From: Hyphomonas adhaerens MHS-3
Lineage (GTDB): Bacteria; Pseudomonadota; Alphaproteobacteria; Caulobacterales; Hyphomonadaceae
DNA length: 64,000 nt
Assembly (NCBI RefSeq): GCF_000685235.1
Contig: NZ_ARYH01000001.1
Span: 372,001 to 436,000, forward strand
Direction of reading: 5' to 3'
Shown here piece after piece: positions 17,237 through 28,200 of the stretch. The notes under the pieces were generated by a model. It searched no databases. It was not told the origin of the DNA and saw only the letters and a program-made list of their open reading frames with translations. Numbering within the stretch: the stretch's first letter is position 1; every line of letters starts with the position of its first letter. A program made the translations under genes and the position numbers.

Positions 17237-20200
17237 TTAGAATTCGTAACGAAGGCCGAAGCGGACTTCGTAACGGGACGCGTCGCCAATGCGGGATTCG
17301 CAATCGCCAAGGGCGTACTCGCCGTACTCACACGTCGACGAAGACTGGCGCATGATGCCCCATTCGTCGTTCAGCAGGTTCGTGAGGTTGTCGATCGTGA
17401 CAAAGGCAGAGGCCTTGTGATCGTAGAAACCCGGGAACTGCTGCTCGAGCCGCAGGTCGACCTTGCTCCACCAGGAGCTTTCCTGATCGTTCCGCGAGAA
17501 GCCCGGATACAGCGTGTTCTCAACACCGTCGAGGTAAGGCGTGCCGCCGAAGATGTCGAAGCTGGACACGTTGCCATCATAGACGACCGAGTACGGACGG
17601 CCCGAGTTGGCCGAAGCGAACACAGACACGATCGTGTCGTTGTCACCCCAGTAAGCCTTGCGATAGTTCGCGTAGGCCGTGAAGCGGTGCTCGATATTGT
17701 AGTCGGACGTCGCCGGCGTGGTTTCCTGCGGATCGGTGAAGGCCCGGTAGACATAGTTGGAGAACGCAACCGACGAGGTCATCGGGTGAACATCTTCCGC
17801 GTCGGTGTAGGCATAGCCGAGCGCCCAGTTCAGGCCCCAGTCATAGTCTTTCGACACAGATGCCGAGAGCTGGAGCGATTTGGCATCGTCACCGGCATTC
17901 GTCAGCACGAAGGATCCTTCACGCACGCTGTCGTAGACCGGATAGGTGCCGCCTTCCGGACCCGTGGTCGTACCGATCTGCTCGATATCGCCATGCAGCC
18001 AGACTGCGCTGTCCTTGGTGACCGTGTAGAGAATGTCAGCGTTCAGCTGATACTCACCACCGAGCGACGGAACGTCGACATACTTGGTCGCGCCAAGGGC
18101 TGCCTTGATTTCGTAAGGCAGCGTGAAGTTCGGATCGAGGTAGTTGATCTCGAAGTTCGATCCCTGGCCCGCGGCAACGGCATCAGCCATGACCTGAGGC
18201 ACACACCAGCCCGGACCGTTCGGAACACCGTCTTCACACATGGTGTAAGGGATGGTGAAGATCGACGGACCGCTGTTCTGCTCGAGACCGAAGGCGCCGC
18301 CGTCAACGCCGAACTGCTGCACGTTGTTGGCAGAGTAGGTGTTCGACAGCCAGACGTTCGGGTTACCGCCGGAGTAGACACCGATACCGCCACGCAGGTC
18401 GAGCGAATCGTTGACATCCCAAGTGAAGCCGAGACGCGGCTGGACCAGACCTTCGCCATCGAGGGTCGAGTTGTTGCCGAAGCCGTAGTCAGCGAGGAAG
18501 TCCGGGTTGACCGGCGGCTTGTCGTCGGTGGTGTACCAGTCGTAGCGCAGACCGGCCGTCACGATCAGGCCGGAGCCGAAATCGTACTCGTCCTGAGCAT
18601 ACAGCGTGTTGATGGCATAGCCCCAATCAGCCGCCGCATCGGACGGATTACCGGACGGTGCGTTGTTGTAGTTGATGTTGTCAGCATAGCCGAGTTCAAA
18701 GTTCTCGATCGCCGCATCGAACACGCCCGGAAGGGTGTATCCGCTTCTTTCATCGAAATCGATTTCGGTGCCGGTCTGCTGGACGAACAGGTTGTAGACG
18801 TCCAGGGCTTCACGCTCGTAACCGAACGAGAAGTTGTGGCTTCCGGCCGTGTAGAAACCCTTCAGGGCCAGGTTGAAGGTTTCATACTCCAGAACGTTGG
18901 AGTGACGGCTGTCGTCAGCGCCGAGATAGACGTCGACATCATCCGTTTCGACCGTGATTTCACCGAAGTCGGTGCCGCCGATGGAAAGCTGGCGGTTCTT
19001 GAGTTCGGAGTAGCCGATACGAACTTCGGTCGAGAAGTTGTCCGTCCAGTCGGAATAGAGAGAGCCGACATAGGAGTTCAGCTCAGCGCCGCGCTCATAC
19101 AGGTGGTTCGAGAATTCGAACTCGTCGGAATCACCATCCGATTCCGAGATATTGTAGCCGTCATTGTAGTTGTAGGTGAACGACGCGCGGTGATTGTTGG
19201 AGATGTTCCAGTCGAGTTTGATGAGGAGTTTCTCATCACCATTGTCGAAGCTGGTCGGGATGCCGCCCGGGTCGTAGCCATAGACGTCGCGCGCGATGCG
19301 GGCGATTTCGTCGAGTTCGGCCTGCGTGATTTTCACTTCGTTGACAGCGCCCGATCCGATCGGTCCGCGGTCGAACAGGTTCACGCCTTCAAGCTTCTCG
19401 TAAGCTGCGAAGAAGAAGAGCTTGTCCTTGATGATCGGGCCGCTGATGCCGAGGCCGTAGCGGTACTCGTCATACTCGCCGGTCGTGATGTCGTCGCCTT
19501 CGAGGCTGTCGGAACGCAGACCGTCATTGGTGTAGTCGCCAAACAGGTAGCCGTGGAACTCGTTCGAGCCCGACTTGGTGACGGCGTTGATGTTACAGGC
19601 GGAGAAGCCGCCATACTGGACGTCGAACGGTGCCAGCTCGACAGAGACCTGCTCGATGGCATCGTAGGAGAACGGAATGCGCTCGGTCGGGTAGCCGTTC
19701 GAGTTCAGACCGAAATTGTCGTTCATTTTCACGCCGTCAACCGTCAGCGAGTTGAAGCGGGAGTTCTTGCCGCCGCACTGAACCGAGTTGAGGCTGCCGC
19801 TGGCTTCGTTGACGTAGATACGCGGATCGAGGCGCAGGACGTCGGTGATGTTCCGGTTGATGGACGGTGCTTCTTTCAGCGTGTCGATGCCGAAGGTTGC
19901 CGACGGGCCGATCGCAACCGGCGCAAGCTGAGAGCCTGAAGCCGTAACGACGATTGCGTCGAGACGGGCTTCGGCGTCAGCATTGAGCGAGAAGTTGATT
20001 TGGGTCGCGTCGCCGAGGTTCAGTCCGACGTTTTCGACGGTCTGGTTCTGGTAGTCGGAAGACTGAACCTGTACCGCGTAGCCCGTCGAGACCGGAAGGC
20101 TGCGAATTGTGTACTGACCGCTAGCATTGGTGGTCGTCGAGCGCGACAGACCAGTTGTCGGGTCGGTGATGGTGACCGTTGCACCAGACACGGCGGCGCC

Positions 20201-20323
20201 GGTTTCGTCTGTCACCTGACCACGCACGCTGCCAGTGGTCACCTGCGCGGAGGCAATGCCTGCCACCGAGATCGCGATGGCTGATACAGCAGCCCCGCGA
20301 GCGAAGTTATTCCAGTTGATCAT
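17237..20323 (-). CDS. TonB-dependent receptor with N-terminal carboxypeptidase-like domain (Oar-like)
   Basis: A 1028-residue outer-membrane protein. It has a signal peptide (MINWNNFARGAAVSAIAISV, cleaved after ASAQ), then a carboxypeptidase-regulatory-like beta-sandwich (VRGQVTDETGAAVSGATVTI, about residues 35-110), a plug domain (about 130-240) and a 22-strand barrel ending in a terminal aromatic (RYEF). The organisation matches the Oar/OmpA-related TonB receptors that import large or unknown substrates. It stands alone with its own terminator. The start at 20323 has AGGGGA upstream; the extra codons to 20368 would precede the signal peptide. The substrate cannot be inferred. Confidence 0.9.
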   Translation of the reverse strand: MINWNNFARGAAVSAIAISVAGIASAQVTTGSVRGQVTDETGAAVSGATVTITDPTTGLSRSTTTNASGQYTIRSLPVSTGYAVQVQSSDYQNQTVENVGLNLGDATQINFSLNADAEARLDAIVVTASGSQLAPVAIGPSATFGIDTLKEAPSINRNITDVLRLDPRIYVNEASGSLNSVQCGGKNSRFNSLTVDGVKMNDNFGLNSNGYPTERIPFSYDAIEQVSVELAPFDVQYGGFSACNINAVTKSGSNEFHGYLFGDYTNDGLRSDSLEGDDITTGEYDEYRYGLGISGPIIKDKLFFFAAYEKLEGVNLFDRGPIGSGAVNEVKITQAELDEIARIARDVYGYDPGGIPTSFDNGDEKLLIKLDWNISNNHRASFTYNYNDGYNISESDGDSDEFEFSNHLYERGAELNSYVGSLYSDWTDNFSTEVRIGYSELKNRQLSIGGTDFGEITVETDDVDVYLGADDSRHSNVLEYETFNLALKGFYTAGSHNFSFGYEREALDVYNLFVQQTGTEIDFDERSGYTLPGVFDAAIENFELGYADNINYNNAPSGNPSDAAADWGYAINTLYAQDEYDFGSGLIVTAGLRYDWYTTDDKPPVNPDFLADYGFGNNSTLDGEGLVQPRLGFTWDVNDSLDLRGGIGVYSGGNPNVWLSNTYSANNVQQFGVDGGAFGLEQNSGPSIFTIPYTMCEDGVPNGPGWCVPQVMADAVAAGQGSNFEINYLDPNFTLPYEIKAALGATKYVDVPSLGGEYQLNADILYTVTKDSAVWLHGDIEQIGTTTGPEGGTYPVYDSVREGSFVLTNAGDDAKSLQLSASVSKDYDWGLNWALGYAYTDAEDVHPMTSSVAFSNYVYRAFTDPQETTPATSDYNIEHRFTAYANYRKAYWGDNDTIVSVFASANSGRPYSVVYDGNVSSFDIFGGTPYLDGVENTLYPGFSRNDQESSWWSKVDLRLEQQFPGFYDHKASAFVTIDNLTNLLNDEWGIMRQSSSTCEYGEYALGDCESRIGDASRYEVRFGLRYEF

Positions 20324-20585
20324 GATTTTCCCCTGTCCGAGAGAGCCCCAGCCGATGCCCTTGCACACCGTCCGGTTTCCGGTCGCATAACGATCCGAGA
20401 TGACAGATTAGTGACAGGATCTTGAAGGTTAAACACATCCTATCGGGATTTGTGTCGATGCTCGTGTTGCGATGCAAAAATGACACGGTCGTTAGAAACA
20501 ACTCGCCGCAAAACGTGTGTTTTGGGGTATATTCTGTCGGCGCAGCGTCGCATAAACCGGGCCTGCACCAAAAGGCCCGAGGCTA

Positions 20586-22316
20586 ATGATCCACACCCCC
20601 GGCGAATCGGCGACGGACTGGCGCCGCATCACCTATCTGGCCCTGATGATTCTCCTGGTCCTGCGCGTCTTGCTGCTCGCAGTGAGCCCGCTGAATCTCT
20701 ATGCCGACGAAGCCCAGTACTGGCGCTGGGGGGAAACGCTCGACTGGGGCTACTATTCGAAGCCGCCGATGATCGCCTGGGTGATCCATGCGGTCACGTC
20801 GGTTCTTGGCAATTCGGAATGGGCCGTCCGCCTGCCCGCTCCCTTCCTGCACACGGCCGGGGCGATCTTCCTGTTCCACCTCGGGCGCGCCATGTATGAC
20901 GGCCGTACCGGCATGCTGGCCGCGCTTGGCTATGCGTTGATGCCGGCGGTGATCTTGTCATCTGCTGTAATCTCGACAGATGGCGTGCTGATGCCGTTCT
21001 GGTGCGCGGCGCTGTTCTGCTTCTGGCGCCTGCGCGCCGGTCAGGGCGGCTGGGCCAGCGCTGCCGGCCTCGGCCTCGCCATCGGGGCGGGGCTCCTGTC
21101 GAAATATGCGATGATCTATTTCCTGATCGGCATCGCCCTGACCCTGCTGATCGACCGGGACAGCCGCCGGGCGCTGGTTTCGCGGCATGGGCTGGCCGCA
21201 TTCGCGCTCGCCGCGCTGGTGTTCGCCCCGCACATTGCCTGGAACGCGGCGCATGGGTTCGAGACCGTCAGCCACACGGTCGACAATGCCAATCTCGGCG
21301 GAGACCTGATCAATCCGGAGAACGCGCTGACCTTCCTGGTCGACCAGCTGGGCGTATTCGGGCCGATCAGTTTCCTCGCGCTCGTGTTCGGCCTGTTCGT
21401 GATCCGCTCCCAGGACGAAGGCCTGATGGGGCGGGATCGCTGGCTCCTCTGCTTCATCCTGCCGGTCCTGGCCATCATTCTCGGCCAGGCCGTGCTGTCC
21501 CGCGCGAATGCGAACTGGGCGGCCACGGCCTACCCCGCCGCCAGCGTGCTGGTCGCTGGCTGGCTGGTGCGGGCGCGCGCCAACCGGGCCCTCTGGTTCA
21601 TCGTGGCGGGCCTGACCTTTGTCGTCCTCCAGTTCGTTCCGGACCTCAGTGTCTGGGTACGCCTCGGCCTTGGCCTGCTTGTCGGGTGCGGGCTGCTGCT
21701 CCTGGCGACCCTTGTGAAATACCGCCCGTCGGGCCTGCTCTGGTTCAGCATCGGCCTCCACGGCATTCTGGCACTCAGCTTTGCGGTAATCTCGATGCTG
21801 CCCCTGCAGTCCTCCACGGCGCTCGGCCTCGACAATGCGTTGAAGCGCACGCGTGGCTGGGACCAGGCTGCAAAGGACGTGTTCGCCATCGCCCAGTCTG
21901 TCGGGGCAACCGCCGTCCTCGTGGATGAACGCGAGGTCTGGCACGGGCTGGACTATTATGGCCGCGACCGGACCGTGCCGCTGCTCTCTTGGCGGCGCTA
22001 TGGCGTGCCGAAGAGCTTCTCCGAAGCGCAGCCGCTGGCCGCGCCACTGGACCAGCGCGTCCTTGTCGTCTCCATCCATCCCGGCATGCGCCCGATGTTG
22101 CGGAGCGAGTTCAGGACGTTCGAACGGACGGGGGAAATTTCGGTGCCGCTGGGCAAGCGCAGCAATGGCTGCCCGCTGGCGCGGACATTCGTCCTGTACC
22201 TGGCGTCAGGGTTTGAGCCGCAGGCGCATGATGCCGCCTGGGAGAATGCGTTCAAAGGCCAGACGGAATTCCCGCCGGCCCCCTGCCCTGCAAAATCAGA
22301 AACGCCGGATCCGTAG
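20586..22316 (+). CDS. Glycosyltransferase family 39 (ArnT/PMT-like) membrane protein
   Basis: A polytopic membrane enzyme of 576 residues with about 11-13 hydrophobic segments. The first periplasmic loop has the acidic pair in NLYADEAQYWRWGETLDWGYYSKPPM (about residues 38-63), the conserved catalytic region of the PMT_2/ArnT glycosyltransferases that use polyprenyl-phosphate sugars. The C-terminal 130 residues form a soluble domain (from about 440). It probably decorates lipid A, glycolipid or protein on the periplasmic side; the acceptor is unknown. It is divergent from the TonB receptor, with a 262-bp gap that must hold both promoters; no clear box was seen there. Confidence 0.85.
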   Translation: MIHTPGESATDWRRITYLALMILLVLRVLLLAVSPLNLYADEAQYWRWGETLDWGYYSKPPMIAWVIHAVTSVLGNSEWAVRLPAPFLHTAGAIFLFHLGRAMYDGRTGMLAALGYALMPAVILSSAVISTDGVLMPFWCAALFCFWRLRAGQGGWASAAGLGLAIGAGLLSKYAMIYFLIGIALTLLIDRDSRRALVSRHGLAAFALAALVFAPHIAWNAAHGFETVSHTVDNANLGGDLINPENALTFLVDQLGVFGPISFLALVFGLFVIRSQDEGLMGRDRWLLCFILPVLAIILGQAVLSRANANWAATAYPAASVLVAGWLVRARANRALWFIVAGLTFVVLQFVPDLSVWVRLGLGLLVGCGLLLLATLVKYRPSGLLWFSIGLHGILALSFAVISMLPLQSSTALGLDNALKRTRGWDQAAKDVFAIAQSVGATAVLVDEREVWHGLDYYGRDRTVPLLSWRRYGVPKSFSEAQPLAAPLDQRVLVVSIHPGMRPMLRSEFRTFERTGEISVPLGKRSNGCPLARTFVLYLASGFEPQAHDAAWENAFKGQTEFPPAPCPAKSETPDP

Positions 22317-22345
22317 CCGCCAGATCGGTGGCCGCCAGATCAGTG
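22316..22345. repeat. Tandem 15-bp duplication at convergent gene ends
   Basis: GCCGCCAGATCGGTG (22316-22330) is repeated as GCCGCCAGATCAGTG (22331-22345) with one mismatch. It spans the junction between the glycosyltransferase stop and the msrA stop. It looks like a replication-slippage duplication without a coding consequence for the first gene. Confidence 0.7.
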
Positions 22346-22990
22346 ACCGGATGCCCCGTCCGCCCAGACCTTTTTCACCCGCGCATCCCGGCCACAGGCC
22401 GTGCGGTAGTAGCGGTATTTGAGCGGGTTCTTCTTGTAGTAATCCTGGTGATAGTCCTCAGCCGGCCAGAACGTGCTGGCGTCGAGGATCTTGGTGACCA
22501 CCGGTGTGCCCAGGACGCCGGAATGATCGATCATCTCGACTTCGGTTTCGGCCACTTCACGCTGGTCTGCATTGGCGACGAACACGGCGGAGCGATAGCT
22601 GTCGCCCTTGTCGCAGAACTGGCCGGTCGAATCGGTCGGGTCGATGTGGTGGAAGTAATAGTCCACCAGCGCATCATAACTGACCTTGTCCGGATCATAG
22701 GTGACTTTGACGGCCTCATAGTGACCCGTCTTCTTGTGCGAGACCTGTTCATAGGTCGGGTTCACCACCGTGCCGCCGGTATAGCCGGAGACGGTCGAGA
22801 CAACCCCGTCGACCTTGTCGAAGTCCGCTTCCACGCACCAGAAGCACCCACCGGCAAACACGGCCGTCGACAGACGTTTCGCGTCCGGGCTGGAAACCTG
22901 ATCCTGCGCGCCGGCGCTGGAAAAGAATCCGAGCGCCATCGCAGCGAGACCGGCCGCAAGGGCAACTGCTTGGGGTGAACGGGTACGCAT
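22340..22990 (-). CDS. msrA: Peptide methionine sulfoxide reductase MsrA, exported form
   Basis: MsrA reduces methionine-S-sulfoxide in proteins. The active-site GGCFWC motif gives nucleophile Cys49, with Glu in EADF. The YTGG and YHQDYY segments are also standard, and a C-terminal Cys (TACGRD) can act as resolving residue. The N-terminal 28 residues form a signal peptide (GFFSSAGAQD), so the enzyme repairs periplasmic proteins. No fused MsrB domain is present. The 216-residue length is normal with a leader. Confidence 0.95.
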   Translation of the reverse strand: MRTRSPQAVALAAGLAAMALGFFSSAGAQDQVSSPDAKRLSTAVFAGGCFWCVEADFDKVDGVVSTVSGYTGGTVVNPTYEQVSHKKTGHYEAVKVTYDPDKVSYDALVDYYFHHIDPTDSTGQFCDKGDSYRSAVFVANADQREVAETEVEMIDHSGVLGTPVVTKILDASTFWPAEDYHQDYYKKNPLKYRYYRTACGRDARVKKVWADGASGH

Positions 22991-23144
22991 TTCACTTCAC
23001 TCTGTTGTTCAGGCCGGACCGTTCCGGCGTCCCGTCTGATATGGGAAATGACCGATGGTCTGTAACCCTGTATTCGCAGTTCTGACAGGAATGTGTTTCC
23101 TCCGTGTTGTCTGAAAGCGGCACATTTGTGGCTTTGCCGTGTCT

Positions 23145-25205
23145 TCAGGCAGGCCCGGTCAGAACCCGGACACGCACCCGGCTCGCGCGTCCTGCAGAAT
23201 CGACTGCAGTGACCGTGTAAAAGCCCGGCCGGTCCGGCGCCCACACGGGGGCCCCGGCATCATCCGTGTCACACGGCCGGCCGTCGATGTACCAGCTCAG
23301 CCTGCCTTCGCCCCGTCCGGCCAGTACGAAGCCCCGCGCCGCGCGGCCATTCACCGGACCGGCCCACAGCTCAGCGGCTTGTGGCGGAAACAGGATCTGC
23401 GGCGGCCCGGCTTCTTCCAGCGCCTTCATCGCGCCGTGGGATTTCAGGAGACGTTTCTCGCTGGTCAGCCGCATCGTCGCCTCGCCCTCGTCCTGAAGGT
23501 GCTGGGAGACACGGTCGGCCACTTCGAACAGGATCGGCAAGGCGGTGTCGTGCCCCGTCTTGCCCGCCCGCGGCGCCCCGTCGGCCCGCCCGACCCAGAC
23601 GACAATCACGTGCTGGCCCGAGACGCCCGCCGCCCAGGCATCGCGGAAGCCATAGGAGGTGCCGGTCTTGAAGGCGATTTGCGGGGCATGCGCCGTGAGC
23701 GATCCCGGCATCCGGCCTTCGGGCGTGGGCGCCTTGCGCAGGATGTCGAGCACTTCGCCCGCGCTTTCCCCGCTGACAAGGCGTTTGCCTGCGGCCTCAT
23801 AGCTGCCGGCTTCCTCGTCGGCGCGCCAGACCAGCGGCTTGGCAACGCCCTCATCGCCCAGCGCGGCGTACAGCACGGCCAGTTCGCGCGCTGTCAGCCC
23901 CGCCCCGCCAAGCGCGATGGCGAGCCCGGCCTCATGCTCTGCCCCGCCATAGATACGCGGGCGCGCGCCAGCCGACGCCAGCTGCGCCGCGAAGCGTTCC
24001 GGGCCGACCCGGTCCAGCATGGCCACGGCGGGAATGTTCAGCGAATGCTGCAAGGCATCCGACACGCGGACATCGCCGCGGAACATGCGGTCGAAGTTTT
24101 CCGGCTGGTAGGAGGCAAAACGCGTCGGCAGGTCTGCCACGCGGGTGTCCGGCGCGGCCGTGCCATCGTCGAACGCCATGGCGTAGATGAAAGGCTTCAG
24201 CGTGGACCCCGGTGACCGCGCCTGCGCCGTCAGGTCCAGCCAGCCGCCCGGCCGGTCACGCGAGGCAGAGCCCGCAATCGCCCGCACCGCCCGCGTCGGG
24301 ACATGCACGACCAGAACCGAGACCTGCACATCCTCGCCTTCGGCTTCGGCGCGGGTCAGCGCGATACGCTCCACCTCTGCCTGCAGCCCGGCATCGAGCG
24401 TTGAGCGCACATCCTCGCGCGGGCCTTCTGCCAGTGCCTTGGCGGTGCCGTGCCAGGCCCGGTCCGGAAAGTCCCGCCGGCGTCCGGGTACGGACAGCGT
24501 GGCGACATCGTCGACATCACCGGCGGTGAAGACGTCATAGCGATGAAGTTTCTCGGCGACCCAGTTGCGGGCCCGCTCGGCTGTTTCCGGATGCCGGTCA
24601 GGGCGGCGGACCTCCGGCGATTGCGGCAGGGCGATCAGCAGCGCGATCTCGTCCTTCGACAGCTTGTCCGCCTCGTGTCCGAAATAGCTCCAGCTCGCCG
24701 CGCGAACGCCTTCGAGGTTCCCGCCATAGGGCGTCAGGGACAGGTAAAGCGACAGGATCTCGTCCTTGGTCAGCCGCCGCTCCAGCTGCCAGGCACGGGC
24801 AATCTCGATCAGTTTGGAGCCGATATTACGGTCACGCGGTTCCAGCATGCGCGCGGTCTGCATCGTCAGCGTCGAACCGCCGGACACGATGCGCCCGGCA
24901 AACAGCGAGTCGATAGCCGCCCGGCTGAGCCCCATCCAGTCCGTCCCGCGATGCTGATAGAAACGCTTGTCTTCCACGCGGATCAGCGCATCGACGAAGT
25001 CCGGATCGATCCGGTCCAGGTCTCCGGCAAAGCGCCAGCGGCCATCCGGCGTCGCAAAGGCCCGCAGCGGCTTGCCGTCCCGGTCTGTAACGAGGGCGGA
25101 CAATCCCCCCGCCCTTTCAAGCGGCGGAGGGAAAAGCCTGTCCGCAATCACCACGGCGAGGAACAGCGCAAAGATGCCGAGGAAGATCCGGCGCGCTGTC
25201 AGCAT
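23145..25205 (-). CDS. pbpC: Penicillin-binding protein 1C (bifunctional transglycosylase/transpeptidase)
   Basis: PBP1C polymerises and cross-links peptidoglycan. After an N-terminal TM helix (about 5-22) the GT51 domain shows RVEDKRFYQHRG with catalytic Glu78, GGSTLTMQ and RKLIE-like helices. The transpeptidase domain has SxxK as S334TLK337, SLN and KTGTSYGFRDAW. A C-terminal BiPBP_C domain (about 600-686) completes the PBP1C layout. The start is 4 bp after the stop of the alpha-2-macroglobulin gene. This pairing is conserved in proteobacteria and suggests joint envelope defence and repair. Confidence 0.95.
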   Translation of the reverse strand: MLTARRIFLGIFALFLAVVIADRLFPPPLERAGGLSALVTDRDGKPLRAFATPDGRWRFAGDLDRIDPDFVDALIRVEDKRFYQHRGTDWMGLSRAAIDSLFAGRIVSGGSTLTMQTARMLEPRDRNIGSKLIEIARAWQLERRLTKDEILSLYLSLTPYGGNLEGVRAASWSYFGHEADKLSKDEIALLIALPQSPEVRRPDRHPETAERARNWVAEKLHRYDVFTAGDVDDVATLSVPGRRRDFPDRAWHGTAKALAEGPREDVRSTLDAGLQAEVERIALTRAEAEGEDVQVSVLVVHVPTRAVRAIAGSASRDRPGGWLDLTAQARSPGSTLKPFIYAMAFDDGTAAPDTRVADLPTRFASYQPENFDRMFRGDVRVSDALQHSLNIPAVAMLDRVGPERFAAQLASAGARPRIYGGAEHEAGLAIALGGAGLTARELAVLYAALGDEGVAKPLVWRADEEAGSYEAAGKRLVSGESAGEVLDILRKAPTPEGRMPGSLTAHAPQIAFKTGTSYGFRDAWAAGVSGQHVIVVWVGRADGAPRAGKTGHDTALPILFEVADRVSQHLQDEGEATMRLTSEKRLLKSHGAMKALEEAGPPQILFPPQAAELWAGPVNGRAARGFVLAGRGEGRLSWYIDGRPCDTDDAGAPVWAPDRPGFYTVTAVDSAGRASRVRVRVLTGPA

Positions 25206-25209
25206 GGCC

Positions 25210-28200
25210 TTATTTGCCTCCTTCGGCCCCGCTCTGAGCCGGAGCGATGATCACGCGGCCGGCTTTCGAGCGGGCGAACACGGCCGGGCGGTACATGTCC
25301 TCGGCGACGACGCCCGGAATGGCGAAGTCACCCGGTGTCACCGCGCGAACCACATAGGCCATGGTCACCGAATTCGAGTAGACATCGACAGCGGCCACGT
25401 AGCGGTCATCCTGCGCCTGGGCGGTCTGGACATTTGCCAGGTCGCCCAGATAGGCGAACGCGCCGGACTGGCCATATTCCTGGCGGCCATCGGCCGGGCG
25501 CAGCACCGTCTCGATCTCGAAACCGGCAGGCAGCAGGTCCGCGACGATCACCGGGTTCAGGCGGCGTTCCTCCGGTGAAACGGTCAGCTTCACGACCAGT
25601 TGGTCACCCTGGCTGACACGGGCAAGATCCACCCGGCCGCCCGTCAGCGTGTAGAACCGCTTGTCGACCTTCATCTTCGACGTTGCCGCAGGCGGGGCGC
25701 TTGCCGGTGCGCCGGAGACCAGCACAGTCCGGAACATCGGCGCGTCGCCGCCCAGCGTAAAGGTCACGCCTTCGCGGGCCTGGTCTTCGGTCAGGGCATA
25801 TTGGCGGTCATTGTCATTGCCGCGGCCAAGGCCTTCGACATCCAGACGGAAGCCCTTGTCCCCGGCGCCGAGATCGTTGACCGCCTGCAGGAGGAAAGAT
25901 TTCTCCTGCGTGGTCAGGCGGCCCGGGTCCGGCGTCTCTTTGCCGAGCTTGTCAGAGAGACGTGTCATTGTCTCTGTCTCTCCGGCCTCTGCGGCAAGGG
26001 CGAGGACACCGGCGAGATCGCGCAGCGGCGTCTGGTAGTAGTCGCCCGTATTGTCGTAGCCGATCGACGCTTCGGCAGCCCTGAAGGCCGAATTGGCGCG
26101 GGCCTTGTCGCCCAGCTGCGCCAGCGCCGCGCCGATATGGGCCCGGGCCAGCGGGCTGCGGATCGACTTCAGCTCCCGGTCGTGCAGGTAACGCAGGCGG
26201 GAGATGTCCGCCTTGCCGGCCTTGGCCAGCACATAAAGCGCATAGGCCGAGGACCGTTTCATCATCTGGTCGACCGTGTCGTTGGAATACCGGCTCTCAT
26301 AGACATCGGTGTTGTAGCCATAGACCCGCCAGGCATCGCCCGTCGCAATCTGGCGCAGGGCGCCATAGGCCCGGTCCATCGCCTCGTCCGGCACGGCATA
26401 ACCGGCTTCCTTGGCACGATAGATGAAGTCCGTCGCATAAGCGCCGAGCCAGGGGGAAGCATAGCCATCCCCTTCACGCCAGAGACCGAAGGCCCCGTCC
26501 GCCCCCTGACGGTTCAGCAGCGTGTTGACCGCCACCTGCACCTTCGTCTTCGGATCGTCATTGGCATCCTTTGCCCCCATGGCGACCAGTTGTTCCGAAT
26601 AGAGCAGCGGCAGCGCGCGGCTCGTCGTCTGTTCGGTACAGCCATAGGGATAGCGGTCCAGCGAGGCATAAAGCGACGCGGCATCCACCGGGATGGACGA
26701 GAAACCCACCGAGACGAAGCCCGAACCCTGTACGAGGCCGGACAACAGGTCCGGATCGACAGAGAAGGCATCGCCCGGCTGCATCAGTTTCGAGGACACA
26801 CGGGTCACCGGCAGATAAGGCGACCGCGTCTGGATCTGATACGTCCGGTCCACGGCATACTTGCCGGGGCCTTCGACATCGAGCCGGACGGTCGAGATGC
26901 CTTCATCCTCGGCCTCGACGCGGACCGGCAGGTCTGTCCGCTCGCCGGTTTTCAGCATGCGGGTCAGCTTGCCATCGGAAATCGAGACGCCCTTTGTGGC
27001 ACCGACCAGGGCTGAGAATTCGCCATCGGCCAGCTCCACATTGTCAATGCTGGCCGTGAGGACCGCCTCATCGCCCGGTGCCAGGAAACGCGGCATGATC
27101 AGGTCTGCCGGAGCTTCGTCGCGCACGGTCATGGTGGAGACCGCCGAGCCGAGCCCTGTCTTCGACCAGGCCACCGCCATCAGGCGCAGCTCGCCATTGA
27201 ACTCAGGCATATCGAAGCGGATTTTCGCCTTGCCGGAGCGGCCGACATCCACGAGCCCCGAGAACAGCGCCACGGATTTGACCGGAACAACCGACAGGCC
27301 TTCCCCGCCCAGCTGGTCACCGCCTGTGCGCACTTCCGCCGGCAGGCCCATATTCGGGTCCAGCAGGCGGCCATAATCGTCGTAGAGTTCCACGCCGAGG
27401 GCCTTCTTGCCGTAATAATACGACACCGGATCCGGGCTCTTGAACTTGGTGAGACGCAGGATGCCTTCATCCACAGCGGCCAATGTCAGGTAGACCGGCT
27501 CGCGCGGGCCCTCCCCGATATTGACCTCGACCACCTGCTCGCCGCGCGGGCGGGCGGTCTTCGGGGCATCAATCGACATCTCGAAGGTGCGCTCGTCCAT
27601 GTTGAGCGGCACATAGGTTACGCCAACCGCGCGGCGCGGCTTTGCCCGCAGCACCGGATCGCGCTCGGTGAACACAGAGACCATCACATAGGCGCCGTCG
27701 CCCCATTCATCATTCACCGGCAACGTCACCTGCGTGCCGCCTTCGGTGACAGCGATGTTCTGCACGGAGAGCACCTTGTCGGTGGCCACCACCACCTGCG
27801 CCTGGCCGTCATAGGGCGGGACAATGGTGATTTCAGCCGTCTGGCCGGACGCCGGGGCCTTGGCCGGGCCGGTCACTTTCACGCGGTCCGGAGCCTCGAC
27901 ACCGTCCTCGGAGACATAGCCGCCCCAGCCGACATAGAAATTGTCGCTGGCCGAGGTGCCGGACGCGGCGCCCGTGCCCTCAATGACCAGTTCATGGCTG
28001 CCCCAGTCGAGCCCGGACACAGTGATCTCACCCGTGCCGCCTTCCGGCGTGGTCAGCACGCCTTCATTCACCTTGGTCACGGTGCGCGACCGGCGCCAGC
28101 GCCAGCGGTCTCCATCATTATACCAGTCATAGTGCCAGTCGATTGCCAGCACTTTCCATGTCAGGTCCTCTGCCACGGCATTGCCATCGGCATCCATGGC

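Noticed and set aside
17417-19939. An 840-codon open frame on the plus strand over the Oar-like TonB receptor
   Set aside because: Its product is composed of repetitive, non-conserved charged and hydrophobic stretches with no recognisable domain, while the opposite strand encodes a well-formed TonB receptor.
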